From Salinimicrobium sediminis (GTDB lineage: Bacteria > Bacteroidota > Bacteroidia > Flavobacteriales > Flavobacteriaceae), in the NCBI RefSeq assembly GCF_900215295.1, contig NZ_OCMF01000002.1, forward strand, positions 558,001 to 622,000: a stretch of DNA of 64,000 nucleotides, given 5' to 3'. The translations under genes and the position numbers were made by a program. Below, one piece after another: positions 55,102 to 63,493 of this stretch (position 1 is its first letter; every line of letters begins with the position of its first letter). The notes beneath the pieces were generated by a model. It had not been told where the DNA came from, did no database searches, and saw nothing but the letters and a program-made list of their open reading frames with translations.

Positions 55102-55141
55102 GGCTTCAAAAATGGCATTTTTGACACCTCTTATCTAAGGC

Positions 55142-55678
55142 ATGTTCAAATGGATCAAGGCAGGGCTGGCTTCAGCTTTATCTTTCCTGTTCTGTTATTA
55201 TACAGGTAAGTTTTTAGGTACTACAGGCTTTGTTTTTGCATGGGTGCTCAATTTTGTGCTAATGACCTGGTATACCTATATAGATGCTACTTTCAACTGG
55301 AAATATGAATCCGCTTATTTTGACTCCCTGAAATTTGAAAAAGAAGGAGCTGTTTATAAATATCTTGGGGTAAATTTTTACCGAAAACTTCTTGTTTGGA
55401 CTGGATGGGAAAAATTGAGAATAAAGGAGAATAAAATGAGGTATAGCAGAAGCTCTTTAGAACATGCCGAATTTAAATCCCGAAGTTCAGAAGCAGGTCA
55501 CACCGTGATCTTCATGATCGTATGCTTTGTCACTTTCATAGTGGCAGATTCCCTTAAGGAAGCGCGATGGTTAATAATCCTGAATCTCCTGCTTAACGCT
55601 TATCCCGTCTTTGTGCAGCGTTATAACAGGCCCAGGTATAGAAGACTGCTGCACAAGATGCCGGCTGAAGCAGTGTAA
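55142..55678 (+). CDS. CrtO-like membrane protein
   Basis: A 178-residue membrane protein with about four hydrophobic segments (8-24, 28-46, 120-137 and 143-160). The arrangement YLGVNFYRKLLVWTGWEK, then SLEHAEFKSRSSEAGHTVIF, then NAYPVFVQRYNRPR resembles the CrtO glycosyl-diaponeurosporenoate acyltransferase family. The His/Glu pairs in the middle could be catalytic. The protein does not sit with carotenoid genes, so the substrate is open. It follows the histidine phosphatase by 40 bases. Confidence 0.6.
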   Translation: MFKWIKAGLASALSFLFCYYTGKFLGTTGFVFAWVLNFVLMTWYTYIDATFNWKYESAYFDSLKFEKEGAVYKYLGVNFYRKLLVWTGWEKLRIKENKMRYSRSSLEHAEFKSRSSEAGHTVIFMIVCFVTFIVADSLKEARWLIILNLLLNAYPVFVQRYNRPRYRRLLHKMPAEAV

Positions 55679-55688
55679 CTATTAAAAA

Positions 55689-56435
55689 CTATTCTTTTAT
55701 TTCTACTTTCAGATCTTCGTTTTTGATATCAGAGACCTTTGTTAATTGACCTTTTTGGAACATTTCGTCCAGATCTTCCAGCTGCACCGAAAGATCATCG
55801 GTTTTATAATTTTCATAATCAACAAAGCGAATGCCTTTCACCACTCTTGGATTCACAGCTTTTCTGAACCTGATGCCTCCATCATTTACAAAAAATCTGT
55901 AAGCCAGGAAATCAATGGTTAGATCCTCCTTGTTGACCCAATACATGTATTCATCTTCATGATCCTTTCCGCCGCCTTCTTCCTTAAAAGTGACCCTTAT
56001 TTCCTGATAAGCTTTATTGTTGATAGTATCCTCTCCTACTAACTCCTTTATCACCGCGGGATCATTTAAACCATAAGGTAGCTGGACAAAATAATGCACT
56101 GCGTTCACACTTTCAGCATACACTCCGGCAAGTGAGTCTGAAATTTTCACTTTTTCATCCTGGTGATATCTGGTAAAACCTTCGTTATTGAGCACATCAT
56201 AATAGGTGGTGCCGGTAGAATCGGTGATATTTCGGGTATATTCGTATTTTCCGTCCTCCCTGTTGCTGGTGTATCTGGTTTTTCGGAAAGTGAATTCAAT
56301 GTCTGCCTTGGCGTATTTTTCTCCACCCGCTTTTTCGATCACCTTATCGATGATTTGTTCAGCCTCAGATCTTTCTTCGGAAGAATTGCAGGAGGCAAGG
56401 ATCAAAAAGAAAAGGAAAAATAAATATTTGTTCAT
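55689..56435 (-). CDS. DUF6503-like lipoprotein
   Basis: A 248-residue lipoprotein (lipobox LASC, cysteine near residue 16). After a helical start (AEQIIDKVIEKAGGEKYAKA) it is beta-rich, with ADIEFTFRKTRYTS, LPYGLNDPAVIKELVGEDT and DEYMYWVNKEDLTIDFLAYRF. The last of these resembles the LolB/LolA-like MucB strand pattern. The family name is given from memory. The role is unknown but a lipid- or peptide-binding half-barrel is plausible. It is divergent from smpB. Confidence 0.75.
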   Translation of the reverse strand: MNKYLFFLFFLILASCNSSEERSEAEQIIDKVIEKAGGEKYAKADIEFTFRKTRYTSNREDGKYEYTRNITDSTGTTYYDVLNNEGFTRYHQDEKVKISDSLAGVYAESVNAVHYFVQLPYGLNDPAVIKELVGEDTINNKAYQEIRVTFKEEGGGKDHEDEYMYWVNKEDLTIDFLAYRFFVNDGGIRFRKAVNPRVVKGIRFVDYENYKTDDLSVQLEDLDEMFQKGQLTKVSDIKNEDLKVEIKE

Positions 56436-56545
56436 AATAGGATTTTGGAGGCTGTAAAATTACTGAAATCGGTTCAAAATAAAGAATCGGATGCCCGAAG
56501 CTTTTAAGAATTCCCTAAAGGCAGTGGATTTTCACTAAAGCTTGT

Positions 56546-56553
56546 TACTTTTG
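56546..56553 (+). promoter_or_regulatory. -7 promoter element for smpB
   Basis: TACTTTTG matches TAnnTTTG and ends 5 bases before the ATG at 56559. The mRNA could be leaderless or nearly so. Confidence 0.5.
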
Positions 56554-56558
56554 TGATT

Positions 56559-57014
56559 ATGAAGAATGACATTAACATCAAAAACCGGAAGGCGAAGTTC
56601 GAGTATGAGATCCTCGACAAATATACCGCGGGAATTAAATTGGCGGGTACCGAGATCAAAGCCATAAGAGAAGGTAAAGCGTCAATTGCCGAAAGTTTTT
56701 GTGAATTCTCCAACAATGAATTGTTCGTGGTCAATATGACGGTTCAGGAATATTCTCATGCCACCTATTTTAACCACGACCCAAAGCACGCCCGTAAGTT
56801 GCTCCTTAACCGCAAGGAACTTAAAAAACTTGAGAAGGAAGTAAAGAATTCCGGACTCACCATTGTTCCGCTACGCCTCTTCATCAACGACCGCGGACTG
56901 GCAAAGCTACAGATCGCTCTTGCCAAGGGTAAAAAACTTTATGACAAACGCGAGGTAATTAAGGAAAGAGACAGCAAACGCAAGCTTGACAGAATTAAAA
57001 AAGAATACAAATAG
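56559..57014 (+). CDS. smpB: SsrA-binding protein SmpB
   Basis: A 151-residue protein that carries tmRNA to stalled ribosomes for trans-translation. It has [20 protein letters not shown] at the start, [19 protein letters not shown] in the OB fold, [15 protein letters not shown], and a basic tail ending LDRIKKEYK that folds in the decoding site. A GTG two codons upstream is part of the -7 box, so ATG 56559 is preferred. The tmRNA gene itself was not seen in the window. Confidence 0.95.
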   Translation: MKNDINIKNRKAKFEYEILDKYTAGIKLAGTEIKAIREGKASIAESFCEFSNNELFVVNMTVQEYSHATYFNHDPKHARKLLLNRKELKKLEKEVKNSGLTIVPLRLFINDRGLAKLQIALAKGKKLYDKREVIKERDSKRKLDRIKKEYK

Positions 57015-57325
57015 TTTTTGAGTAGGGAGTGATTTATTTAATTAAAACTCCAAATTCCAGGCACCAAATTCCAATTCCCATAATCTTTCTGCCTCCATTT
57101 TACTGATCATTGAACACCGAACACTGACAACTCAAACTACTGGTTTTCACCCATTGCCTCTTTAGCTGCAGCTCACTATATTTAGCTTCACAATTTTACC
57201 CTACCCTATTCATTAGGAATTCAATTCCTATAGCCCCTCCATGTTGTTTCGGAAAGATCCCACCGGTTCCGGGAATTTAAGTTTTGAAATATTAACCATT
57301 CTATATTAATCAAAACCAATAAATT
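57015..57325. other. Intergenic region without a recognisable gene
   Basis: This 311-base AT-rich stretch between smpB and the split lipoprotein gene has no plausible coding frame. It holds degenerate short repeats of the form GAACACCGAACACTGACAACT and a GGAATTCAATTCC palindrome near 57217. No promoter box of good quality was found. Confidence 0.6.
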
Positions 57326-58348
57326 ATGAAGAAGACAAAACTTCTAACCGGATTTCTCATGGCTATTGCCCTTATTTTTACCTCGTGTAGCAAAGAAGAG
57401 GATGCAGCAATCAAGGACGATGAAAAAGCCTATTTATCTTTTCAAACTCAAATAAACGATCTCATTCCAAAAAATCATAGCAAACAGGCGGATTTAGACA
57501 TTCCCGAATGTACTGTTGGCACACCTGCGTTTGTTGAGATCATACTTTCTAATGGAGACGTTTATGTAGCCGGTTCAGAAAGCAATCCTTTAAGGTTGGA
57601 TCTTAACCCCAATGCTCCAGACACCAATGGTGACGGCGCTCCGGATTACTTTACTGAAGAATCTGCTACTCTGGAATTGAACCCTGGCATCTATACCCTG
57701 CAATATTTTACAGTTCTTGATGCAGATGCAAATGTTTTGTGGATAGCACCCATGGATGACAACAGCCCTGGCGGAATCGATGACATGGTGGAGCAGTCGC
57801 TGCCAATGGACATCAATTTAGGTGCAGGTGTAAAAAAATATCAAAATGTAGAAGTGGTTTGTTTTGACGACCGTATTGTGAATCAATATGGTTATCTCTT
57901 CTATGACCTTAACGGAATTCAACTCATAGAATTCTGCATATTTGGAAACTACTGCGATGAAACCGGTCGCCATGCAGAGTACGTGTCGTTTAGTGTAGAT
58001 GTTTGGAAGTACAGCCATAATCCACTTGATCCCAAAGGAGAAATGCTTTATGATGATGAGGAAAATGCAATTGTCGTAACCGATTATGAAGATTATGCAG
58101 AGACAGCAGCAGTTCCGTTATGTATTACCTTGCCCGACGGCCCTGGTTTGGATGAATATTATCTCGAAATCACTTTACTATACCCTGGCGAAGAAGGAAC
58201 TCTCATTAGAAGCGGGTTGATCTCTGATGCAGATGTAACAGCTCTTTTCAATGGAGAAGATGAAGTGGAATACTATCATTTTAGAGAAGGAAACTGTAAT
58301 CTGGATGATTCTCCCGTTCTTTTAGATGTGCCTGAAGAAGGTCTTTAA
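57326..58348 (+). CDS. Lipoprotein of unknown function, N-terminal part of a split gene
   Basis: A 340-residue lipoprotein (lipobox FTSC, cysteine near residue 21). The mature part is beta-rich and acidic, with GDVYVAGSESNPLRLDLNP, PGIYTLQYFTVLDADANV, and a Cys-containing segment QLIEFCIFGNYCDETGRHA. It stops at TAA 58346-58348. The same frame stays open for another 151 codons afterwards and encodes a second domain, so this is probably the front of a two-domain surface protein. No family is recognised for the front part. Confidence 0.75.
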   Translation: MKKTKLLTGFLMAIALIFTSCSKEEDAAIKDDEKAYLSFQTQINDLIPKNHSKQADLDIPECTVGTPAFVEIILSNGDVYVAGSESNPLRLDLNPNAPDTNGDGAPDYFTEESATLELNPGIYTLQYFTVLDADANVLWIAPMDDNSPGGIDDMVEQSLPMDINLGAGVKKYQNVEVVCFDDRIVNQYGYLFYDLNGIQLIEFCIFGNYCDETGRHAEYVSFSVDVWKYSHNPLDPKGEMLYDDEENAIVVTDYEDYAETAAVPLCITLPDGPGLDEYYLEITLLYPGEEGTLIRSGLISDADVTALFNGEDEVEYYHFREGNCNLDDSPVLLDVPEEGL

Positions 58349-58804
58349 TGTACTAGAATTGATTTTGAAGATTTAGATTCCCTGCCCCCTTTTAATTCTG
58401 AATCTTATTCAGCCTATGACGTAAGTATCTTGGCGGGCCCCGGATATCCGGAAAATGCGATGAAAATTTTGCCAGGTAACTGTAGCGAAAATGTCTTGCA
58501 TAGTTTAAATTATCCCTATGCATCTGTATTATTCAATTTTTCAACCCCTGTGAAGACGGTATCTCTGGTTTCCGGGGATTATGGTGAAGATCAGGATACT
58601 ATTTCTGTAACAGCCTACAGCGGTGAAAATGGTTCAGGTGAAATTATCACTTCACAAACGTTAGTCCTGGAGGAAGATGCCAGCGGATGTTTGGAATTTA
58701 ATTTAGAAGCAGAAGGTATTCGCTCAGTCATTGTTTTCGGTGAGTCCTCTATTGAAGGCCATAACAATACGATCTTTACAGATAATCTTTCTTTCTGTAG
58801 ATAA
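58349..58804 (+). pseudogene. C-terminal domain of the split lipoprotein, in frame after TAA
   Basis: This frame continues directly from the stop of the preceding gene, with no start codon near its beginning. It reads CTRIDFEDLDSLPPF and continues through YASVLFNFSTPVKTVSLVSG and GCLEFNLEAEGIRSVIVFGE to IFTDNLSFC. That is the layout of a beta-jelly-roll, lectin-like domain of exported proteins, which usually begins with a (T/I)xFED motif, so the domain starts just after the stop. TTG 58430 is the first likely start but would cut the domain. Nonsense mutation, readthrough or a sequence error are possible. Hairpin follows. Confidence 0.75.
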
Positions 58805-58811
58805 AATCATT

Positions 58812-58844
58812 AACAAACCGTCTCAAAAAAGGAGACGGTTTGTT
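58812..58844 (+). terminator. Hairpin after the split lipoprotein gene
   Basis: AACAAACCGTCTC pairs perfectly with GAGACGGTTTGTT over a seven-base loop. Few T residues follow, but the stem is long. It lies 7 bases after the last stop, so transcription seems to be meant to cover both halves. Confidence 0.75.
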
Positions 58845-58891
58845 ATATATTCTATTTAATCACCTCGCACTGCCCCACTAATCACTGATTA

Positions 58892-59536
58892 CTAATTCTT
58901 GTCTTCCAGCAACGGAACAAACCTAAAATTTCCTAACTCGGTTTTTTCAAATTCGGTTTCAGATTTTCTTTCGAAGAGGGTCATCACCTGCAGGTCCTTC
59001 CCTACCGGGATGACCATGCGGCCACCCACTTTTAACTGACTCAGCAATGGCTTCGGGACAAAAGGAGCGCCGGCGGTAACGATGATCCTGTCAAAAGGAG
59101 CATAATCGGGCAGGCCTTTATAACCGTCTCCAAAAGCCAGATAACGCGGCCTGTAACCAATTTTTGAAAGGAATAACTTTGTTTTTTTAAACAACTCCTG
59201 CTGTCTTTCAATGCTGTACACCTTTGCACCAAGCTCACAGAGCACAGCGGTTTGATACCCACTCCCGGTACCTATTTCGAGAACAGAATCTCCCTTTTTC
59301 ACCTGTAAAACTTCCGTTTGAAAAGCAACAGTATAAGGCTGGGAAATAGTTTGATCTGCAGCGATAGGAAAAGCCTTGTCCTGGTAAGCATGATCCTCAA
59401 AACTGCTGTCCATGAACAAATGCCTGGGGATCTTTTTTATAGCCTCCAGCACCTTCTCATCTTTTATGCCCTTACTTTCAACAACCTTAGCAAGTTGTTG
59501 TCTTTTGCCCTGATGTTTTAGCGTATCCTTTCGCAC
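58892..59536 (-). CDS. pcm: Protein-L-isoaspartate O-methyltransferase
   Basis: An enzyme of about 214 residues that methylates isoaspartyl sites so that damaged proteins can be repaired. It has AIKKIPRHLFMDSSF near residue 32, then AFPIAADQTISQPYTVA, and the SAM motif VLEIGTGSGYQTAVL near 85. The start is placed at GTG 59536 (MRKDTLKHQGKRQQLA), the family N-terminus; the TTG seven codons earlier lies within a promoter box. It is divergent from the Gfo/Idh operon. Confidence 0.92.
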   Translation of the reverse strand: MRKDTLKHQGKRQQLAKVVESKGIKDEKVLEAIKKIPRHLFMDSSFEDHAYQDKAFPIAADQTISQPYTVAFQTEVLQVKKGDSVLEIGTGSGYQTAVLCELGAKVYSIERQQELFKKTKLFLSKIGYRPRYLAFGDGYKGLPDYAPFDRIIVTAGAPFVPKPLLSQLKVGGRMVIPVGKDLQVMTLFERKSETEFEKTELGNFRFVPLLEDKN

Positions 59537-59554
59537 CTTTTCCCGTTTGAGGGC

Positions 59555-59562
59555 CAAAATTA
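59555..59562 (-). promoter_or_regulatory. -7 promoter element for pcm
   Basis: TAATTTTG on the minus strand, 18 bases before the GTG start. It overlaps the alternative TTG start and thus argues against it. Confidence 0.55.
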
Positions 59563-59627
59563 CATAAAGATTAACTTAGGTTAAAGAAAAAATGGAAGTC
59601 CGGCAGCTTATTAGCTCTAAAATGGCA

Positions 59628-59657
59628 TTGGCTTTAGAGGGAGAAATATTATTTTTG
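59628..59657 (+). promoter_or_regulatory. Promoter of the Gfo/Idh operon
   Basis: TTG (59628-59630), 19 bases, then TATTTTTG (59650-59657). It is a full consensus match, 17 bases before the start codon. Confidence 0.8.
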
Positions 59658-59674
59658 TTGAAAACCTGAAAATT

Positions 59675-60634
59675 ATGCTCAAAGCCGGCGTCCTGGGTGC
59701 AGGACACTTAGGAAAAATTCACCTTAGGTTACTCAAGGAGTCTGAAAAATACGAACTGGTAGGATTTTACGATATTGAAGAAGCCGGTGGCCGAAAGCTG
59801 GAAGGGGAATTAGGCTATAAATATTTTAACGATCTTGATGCCCTCATCGCCGCAGTTGATGTGGTAGATGTGGTCACTCCCACCCTTTCTCACTTTGAAG
59901 TGGGAAAGAAAACTATACTCGCAGGAAAACATCTGTTTATTGAAAAGCCCATTACCAACACGGTGGAAGAAGCCGAAGAGTTGGTAGCCCTGGCGAAACA
60001 AAATAACGTGAAGGGACAGGTAGGACATGTGGAGCGATTTAATCCAGCCTTCACTGCAGTTGCCGAAAAGATCGAAAACCCGATGTTTATCGAAGCTCAC
60101 CGCCTGGCCGAATTCAATCCCCGCGGAACTGATGTTCCTGTAGTCCTTGACCTGATGATCCATGATATTGATGCTATTCTAAGCGTGGTAAAATCTGAAG
60201 TTAAAGAGATTAGTGCAAGCGGAGTTTCGGTCATCAGTGAAACGCCCGATATCGCCAACGCCCGCATCAAATTTGAAAATGGATGTGTGGCCAATCTTAC
60301 CGCCAGCAGAATCTCTCTCAAGAATATGCGGAAGGCGCGCTTCTTTCAGAAAGACGCCTATATTTCAGTAGATTTTCTGGAGAAGAAATGCGAGGTGGTA
60401 AAGATGAAAGATGCTCCTGAAGTTCCGGGAGATTTTGACATGATCCTTCAAAATGCAGAAGGTCTCAAGAAACAGATCTATTTTGATAATCCTCAGGTGA
60501 ATCCAAATAATGCCATTTTAGATGAGCTAAATTCCTTTGCCGATGCTATTGAAAATGATACCACTCCTATTGTGAGTCTGGAGCATGGCACCAGGGCTTT
60601 AAAAGTGGCTAAACAAATTATAAACTCATTTTAA
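59675..60634 (+). CDS. Gfo/Idh/MocA family oxidoreductase
   Basis: A 319-residue NAD(P)-dependent oxidoreductase. The Rossmann motif is VLGAGHLGKIHLRLL at the start, followed by DVVDVVTPTLSHFEVG near 65 and the active-site lysine in HLFIEKPITNT near 90. The second domain has GQVGHVERFNPAF and DLMIHDIDAILSVV. The substrate of such enzymes is often a sugar or sugar acid, but cannot be named here. It is first in a tightly spaced operon; the next gene begins 12 bases later. Confidence 0.9.
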   Translation: MLKAGVLGAGHLGKIHLRLLKESEKYELVGFYDIEEAGGRKLEGELGYKYFNDLDALIAAVDVVDVVTPTLSHFEVGKKTILAGKHLFIEKPITNTVEEAEELVALAKQNNVKGQVGHVERFNPAFTAVAEKIENPMFIEAHRLAEFNPRGTDVPVVLDLMIHDIDAILSVVKSEVKEISASGVSVISETPDIANARIKFENGCVANLTASRISLKNMRKARFFQKDAYISVDFLEKKCEVVKMKDAPEVPGDFDMILQNAEGLKKQIYFDNPQVNPNNAILDELNSFADAIENDTTPIVSLEHGTRALKVAKQIINSF

Positions 60635-60646
60635 CGAACTACATTT

Positions 60647-61537
60647 ATGAAAAATATTGCAGTGATTGGCGCAGGAACTATGGGTAACGGAATTGCCCAT
60701 ACTTTTGCCCAGTTTGGTTATAAAACTAATCTTATTGACATTTCACAAAAAAGCCTTGAAAAAGGAATGAACACTATCTCGGGCAACCTCGACAGGATGG
60801 TTGCAAAAGAAAAGATCTCTGAAGAAGATAAAACAAACACCCTCAACAATATTACCACTCATACACATCTTGCCGAAGGCGTCAAAGATGTGGACCTGGT
60901 AGTGGAAGCAGCTACAGAAAATGTGGATCTAAAACTGAAGATCTTTCAGCAACTGGATGAATTTTGTTCGGCAGAGACTGTGCTTGCCACTAACACCTCC
61001 TCTATTTCCATCACCAGGATAGCTTCTGTGGTCTCTAATCCTGAGAGGGTCATAGGAATGCATTTTATGAATCCGGTACCGGTAATGAAGCTGGTAGAGA
61101 TCATTCGCGGGTATAACACCAGCGATGAAGTGACTTCAGCAATTATGGACCTCTCAAAAAAGCTCAGAAAAGAGCCTGTTGAAGTAAATGATTATCCCGG
61201 ATTTGTTGCTAACAGGATCCTTATGCCAATGATCAACGAATCTATCGAAACGCTTTACAATGGCGTGGCCGGAGTGCAGGAGATCGATACAGTTATGAAA
61301 TTGGGAATGGCGCATCCTATGGGGCCGCTTCAGCTTGCCGACTTTATTGGTCTTGACGTATGTCTTTCGATCCTGGAAGTGATGTACAGTGGCTTTAAAA
61401 ATCCTAAATATGCTCCCTGTCCCTTGTTAGTGAATATGGTACAGGCAGGAAAACTTGGTGCCAAGTCGGGTGAAGGTTTTTATGACTATTCCGAAAGCAG
61501 AAAGGCCGAAAAGGTTTCCAAACAATTCGCCTCTTAA
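60647..61537 (+). CDS. 3-Hydroxybutyryl-CoA dehydrogenase family protein
   Basis: A 296-residue enzyme that oxidises 3-hydroxyacyl-CoA with NAD(P). It has GAGTMGNGIAHTFAQFG near residue 6, the segment VVEAATENVDLKLKIF, NTSSISITRIAS, and the catalytic histidine and asparagine in IGMHFMNPVPVMKLVE. The C-terminal part holds FVANRILMPMINES. Length fits the single-domain PaaH/Hbd type. It may act in fatty acid or phenylacetate breakdown, or in butyrate-type metabolism. It is the second gene of the operon. Confidence 0.93.
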   Translation: MKNIAVIGAGTMGNGIAHTFAQFGYKTNLIDISQKSLEKGMNTISGNLDRMVAKEKISEEDKTNTLNNITTHTHLAEGVKDVDLVVEAATENVDLKLKIFQQLDEFCSAETVLATNTSSISITRIASVVSNPERVIGMHFMNPVPVMKLVEIIRGYNTSDEVTSAIMDLSKKLRKEPVEVNDYPGFVANRILMPMINESIETLYNGVAGVQEIDTVMKLGMAHPMGPLQLADFIGLDVCLSILEVMYSGFKNPKYAPCPLLVNMVQAGKLGAKSGEGFYDYSESRKAEKVSKQFAS

Positions 61538-61572
61538 AAATGCATTTTTTCAAATCAATTAATTAGCAGCAT

Positions 61573-62808
61573 TTGGCACATATAATTCCCTTTAAGGCGG
61601 TACGGCCGTCACGGGACAAGGTGGGTCTTGTCGCTTCCCGTCCTTATCAGGAATATTCGGTGGAAGAGGTAAGATTTCAGCTGGAGCACAATCCCTTTTC
61701 TTTTTTACATATCATCAATCCGGGATATAAATTTCAGAAGGAAATTTCAGGTAGTGAACGCTTTCAGCTGGTAAAGAACCGGTACCTGGAGTTCAAAGAA
61801 GAAGAAGTCTTTATTCAGGATGAAAAACCGGCTTATTATATCTATAAAACTATTTCCAGAAAGCAGGTGTACTGTGGAATTATTGCTGCCACCAGTGTTG
61901 ATGACTACGAAAACAATATCATACGGAAACACGAGGATACTATCTCCCATCGCGAACAATTGTTTAAGGATTATCTCCATACGGTTGGCTTCAATACGGA
62001 GCCTGTGCTGCTCACCTACCCCGATAGCGAGGTGATCAATAAGATCACTGCGGAAGTAATGCAGGAGCGCCCGGAATATGAGTTCTCCTCCCTCAACAGG
62101 GATATCCACTATTTATGGGTGGTTGACGATCCCATTAGAACTGAACTTATTAAAACTGAATTTGAGCGAATTCCTGCAGTTTACATCGCCGATGGTCACC
62201 ATCGCAGCGCATCGTCATGGTTGCTGGCGAGGGAGTCACGGGAAAATAATCCCAACCATACCGGTAAGGAGCCTTACAATTTCTTTTTAAGCTATATGAT
62301 CGCTGAAAGCAATCTAAAGCTTTACGAATTTAACCGACTCGTGCGCGATTTAAACGGACTGGGGAAAAAGGAATTTTTGATGCAGCTTGATGAGTGGTTC
62401 AGGATAGAGAACAGGGGGACAGAATTTTATAAACCTTCCAAAAAACATCATTTTTCGATGTATTTGGATGGAAATTATTATTCTCTCTACCTGCGAAAAA
62501 CCAATTACGAATTTACAGATTCTTTGAGCACTTTGGATCCCTATATCCTTTTCATAAAGGTTTTAAAACCCCTCTTAGGCATTGAAGATCTTAAAAATGA
62601 CCGCAGAATATCTTATCTTCCGGGGAGAAATGACACTTTTGAGGTGAAAAAGCTGGTGGATGAAGGTGAATTTGCTGTTGGCTTTGGAATGCTTCCCCTC
62701 ACTTTCGAAGAGATCAAGCTTATTGCAGATGCAGGTCTCACCATGCCTCCCAAAAGTACTTGCATTGAACCTAAGCTGAGAAGCGGCCTTACCGTGTATG
62801 AATTCTGA
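61573..62808 (+). CDS. DUF1015 family protein
   Basis: A 411-residue protein beginning at TTG with MAHIIPFKAVRPSRDKV, the standard DUF1015 start. Other conserved parts are NPFSFLHIINPG, VYIADGHHRSASSWLLA near residue 210 and LPPKSTCIEPK-like MPPKSTCIEPKLRSGL near the end. The function of this widespread family is not known; some members are thought to handle phosphorylated amino acids such as serine. It starts 35 bases after the dehydrogenase gene and ends 11 bases before yggS. Confidence 0.9.
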   Translation: MAHIIPFKAVRPSRDKVGLVASRPYQEYSVEEVRFQLEHNPFSFLHIINPGYKFQKEISGSERFQLVKNRYLEFKEEEVFIQDEKPAYYIYKTISRKQVYCGIIAATSVDDYENNIIRKHEDTISHREQLFKDYLHTVGFNTEPVLLTYPDSEVINKITAEVMQERPEYEFSSLNRDIHYLWVVDDPIRTELIKTEFERIPAVYIADGHHRSASSWLLARESRENNPNHTGKEPYNFFLSYMIAESNLKLYEFNRLVRDLNGLGKKEFLMQLDEWFRIENRGTEFYKPSKKHHFSMYLDGNYYSLYLRKTNYEFTDSLSTLDPYILFIKVLKPLLGIEDLKNDRRISYLPGRNDTFEVKKLVDEGEFAVGFGMLPLTFEEIKLIADAGLTMPPKSTCIEPKLRSGLTVYEF

Positions 62809-62819
62809 AACAATTGTTT

Positions 62820-63479
62820 ATGAATATCGCTGAAAATCTAAAACGAATTAAAGCTGAAATTCCGGAAGAAGTAACCCTGGTAGCCATTTCCAAAACGAAG
62901 CCCGAAAAGGACATTTTAGCCGCCTATGAAGCCGGGCAACGTATTTTTGGAGAGAACAAGATCCAGGAAATGACCGAAAAATGGGAGAAACTTCCCAAAG
63001 ATATCGAGTGGCATATGGTGGGCCATGTCCAAAGGAACAAGGTGAAATATATGGCAGAATTCGTGGAACTTATTCATGCCGTCGATTCTCTAAAGTTGCT
63101 AAAGGAGATAGAAAAACAGGCAGCAAAATATGACCGTACGATCAACTGTCTTTTGCAGATCAAAATAGCCGAAGAAGACACCAAATATGGAATAAATGTT
63201 GATGAAGTAGAAAGTATCCTTCAGTCGGAGGCCTACCGCAAAATGACTCATGTTAAAGTAGTTGGCTTGATGGGTATGGCGACCTTCACAGAAAATGAAG
63301 AGCAAATAAAAGAGGAATTCAGCTTTTTAAGTACTACTTTTGAAGATTTGAAATCCAGGTATAATTCCTTTACAATTTTATCGATGGGAATGAGTGGTGA
63401 TTATAAAATTGCCATTGACTGCGGGAGTACCATGATAAGAGTGGGAAGTTCCATTTTTGGAGAAAGAAATTACCAATAA
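62820..63479 (+). CDS. YggS family PLP homeostasis protein
   Basis: A 219-residue protein that buffers pyridoxal phosphate and keeps amino acid pools in balance. It starts MNIAENLKRIKAEIPEE; a TTG two codons upstream is less likely. The PLP lysine is in VAISKTKPEKDI near residue 28, with FGENKIQEM near 50, HMVGHVQRNK near 75 and LSMGMSGDYKIAIDCGSTM near 185 forming the phosphate site. It is intact. It is the fourth gene of the operon; the exonuclease-like gene starts 14 bases later. Confidence 0.94.
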   Translation: MNIAENLKRIKAEIPEEVTLVAISKTKPEKDILAAYEAGQRIFGENKIQEMTEKWEKLPKDIEWHMVGHVQRNKVKYMAEFVELIHAVDSLKLLKEIEKQAAKYDRTINCLLQIKIAEEDTKYGINVDEVESILQSEAYRKMTHVKVVGLMGMATFTENEEQIKEEFSFLSTTFEDLKSRYNSFTILSMGMSGDYKIAIDCGSTMIRVGSSIFGERNYQ

Positions 63480-63493
63480 CAGGAGAGAAGTAT

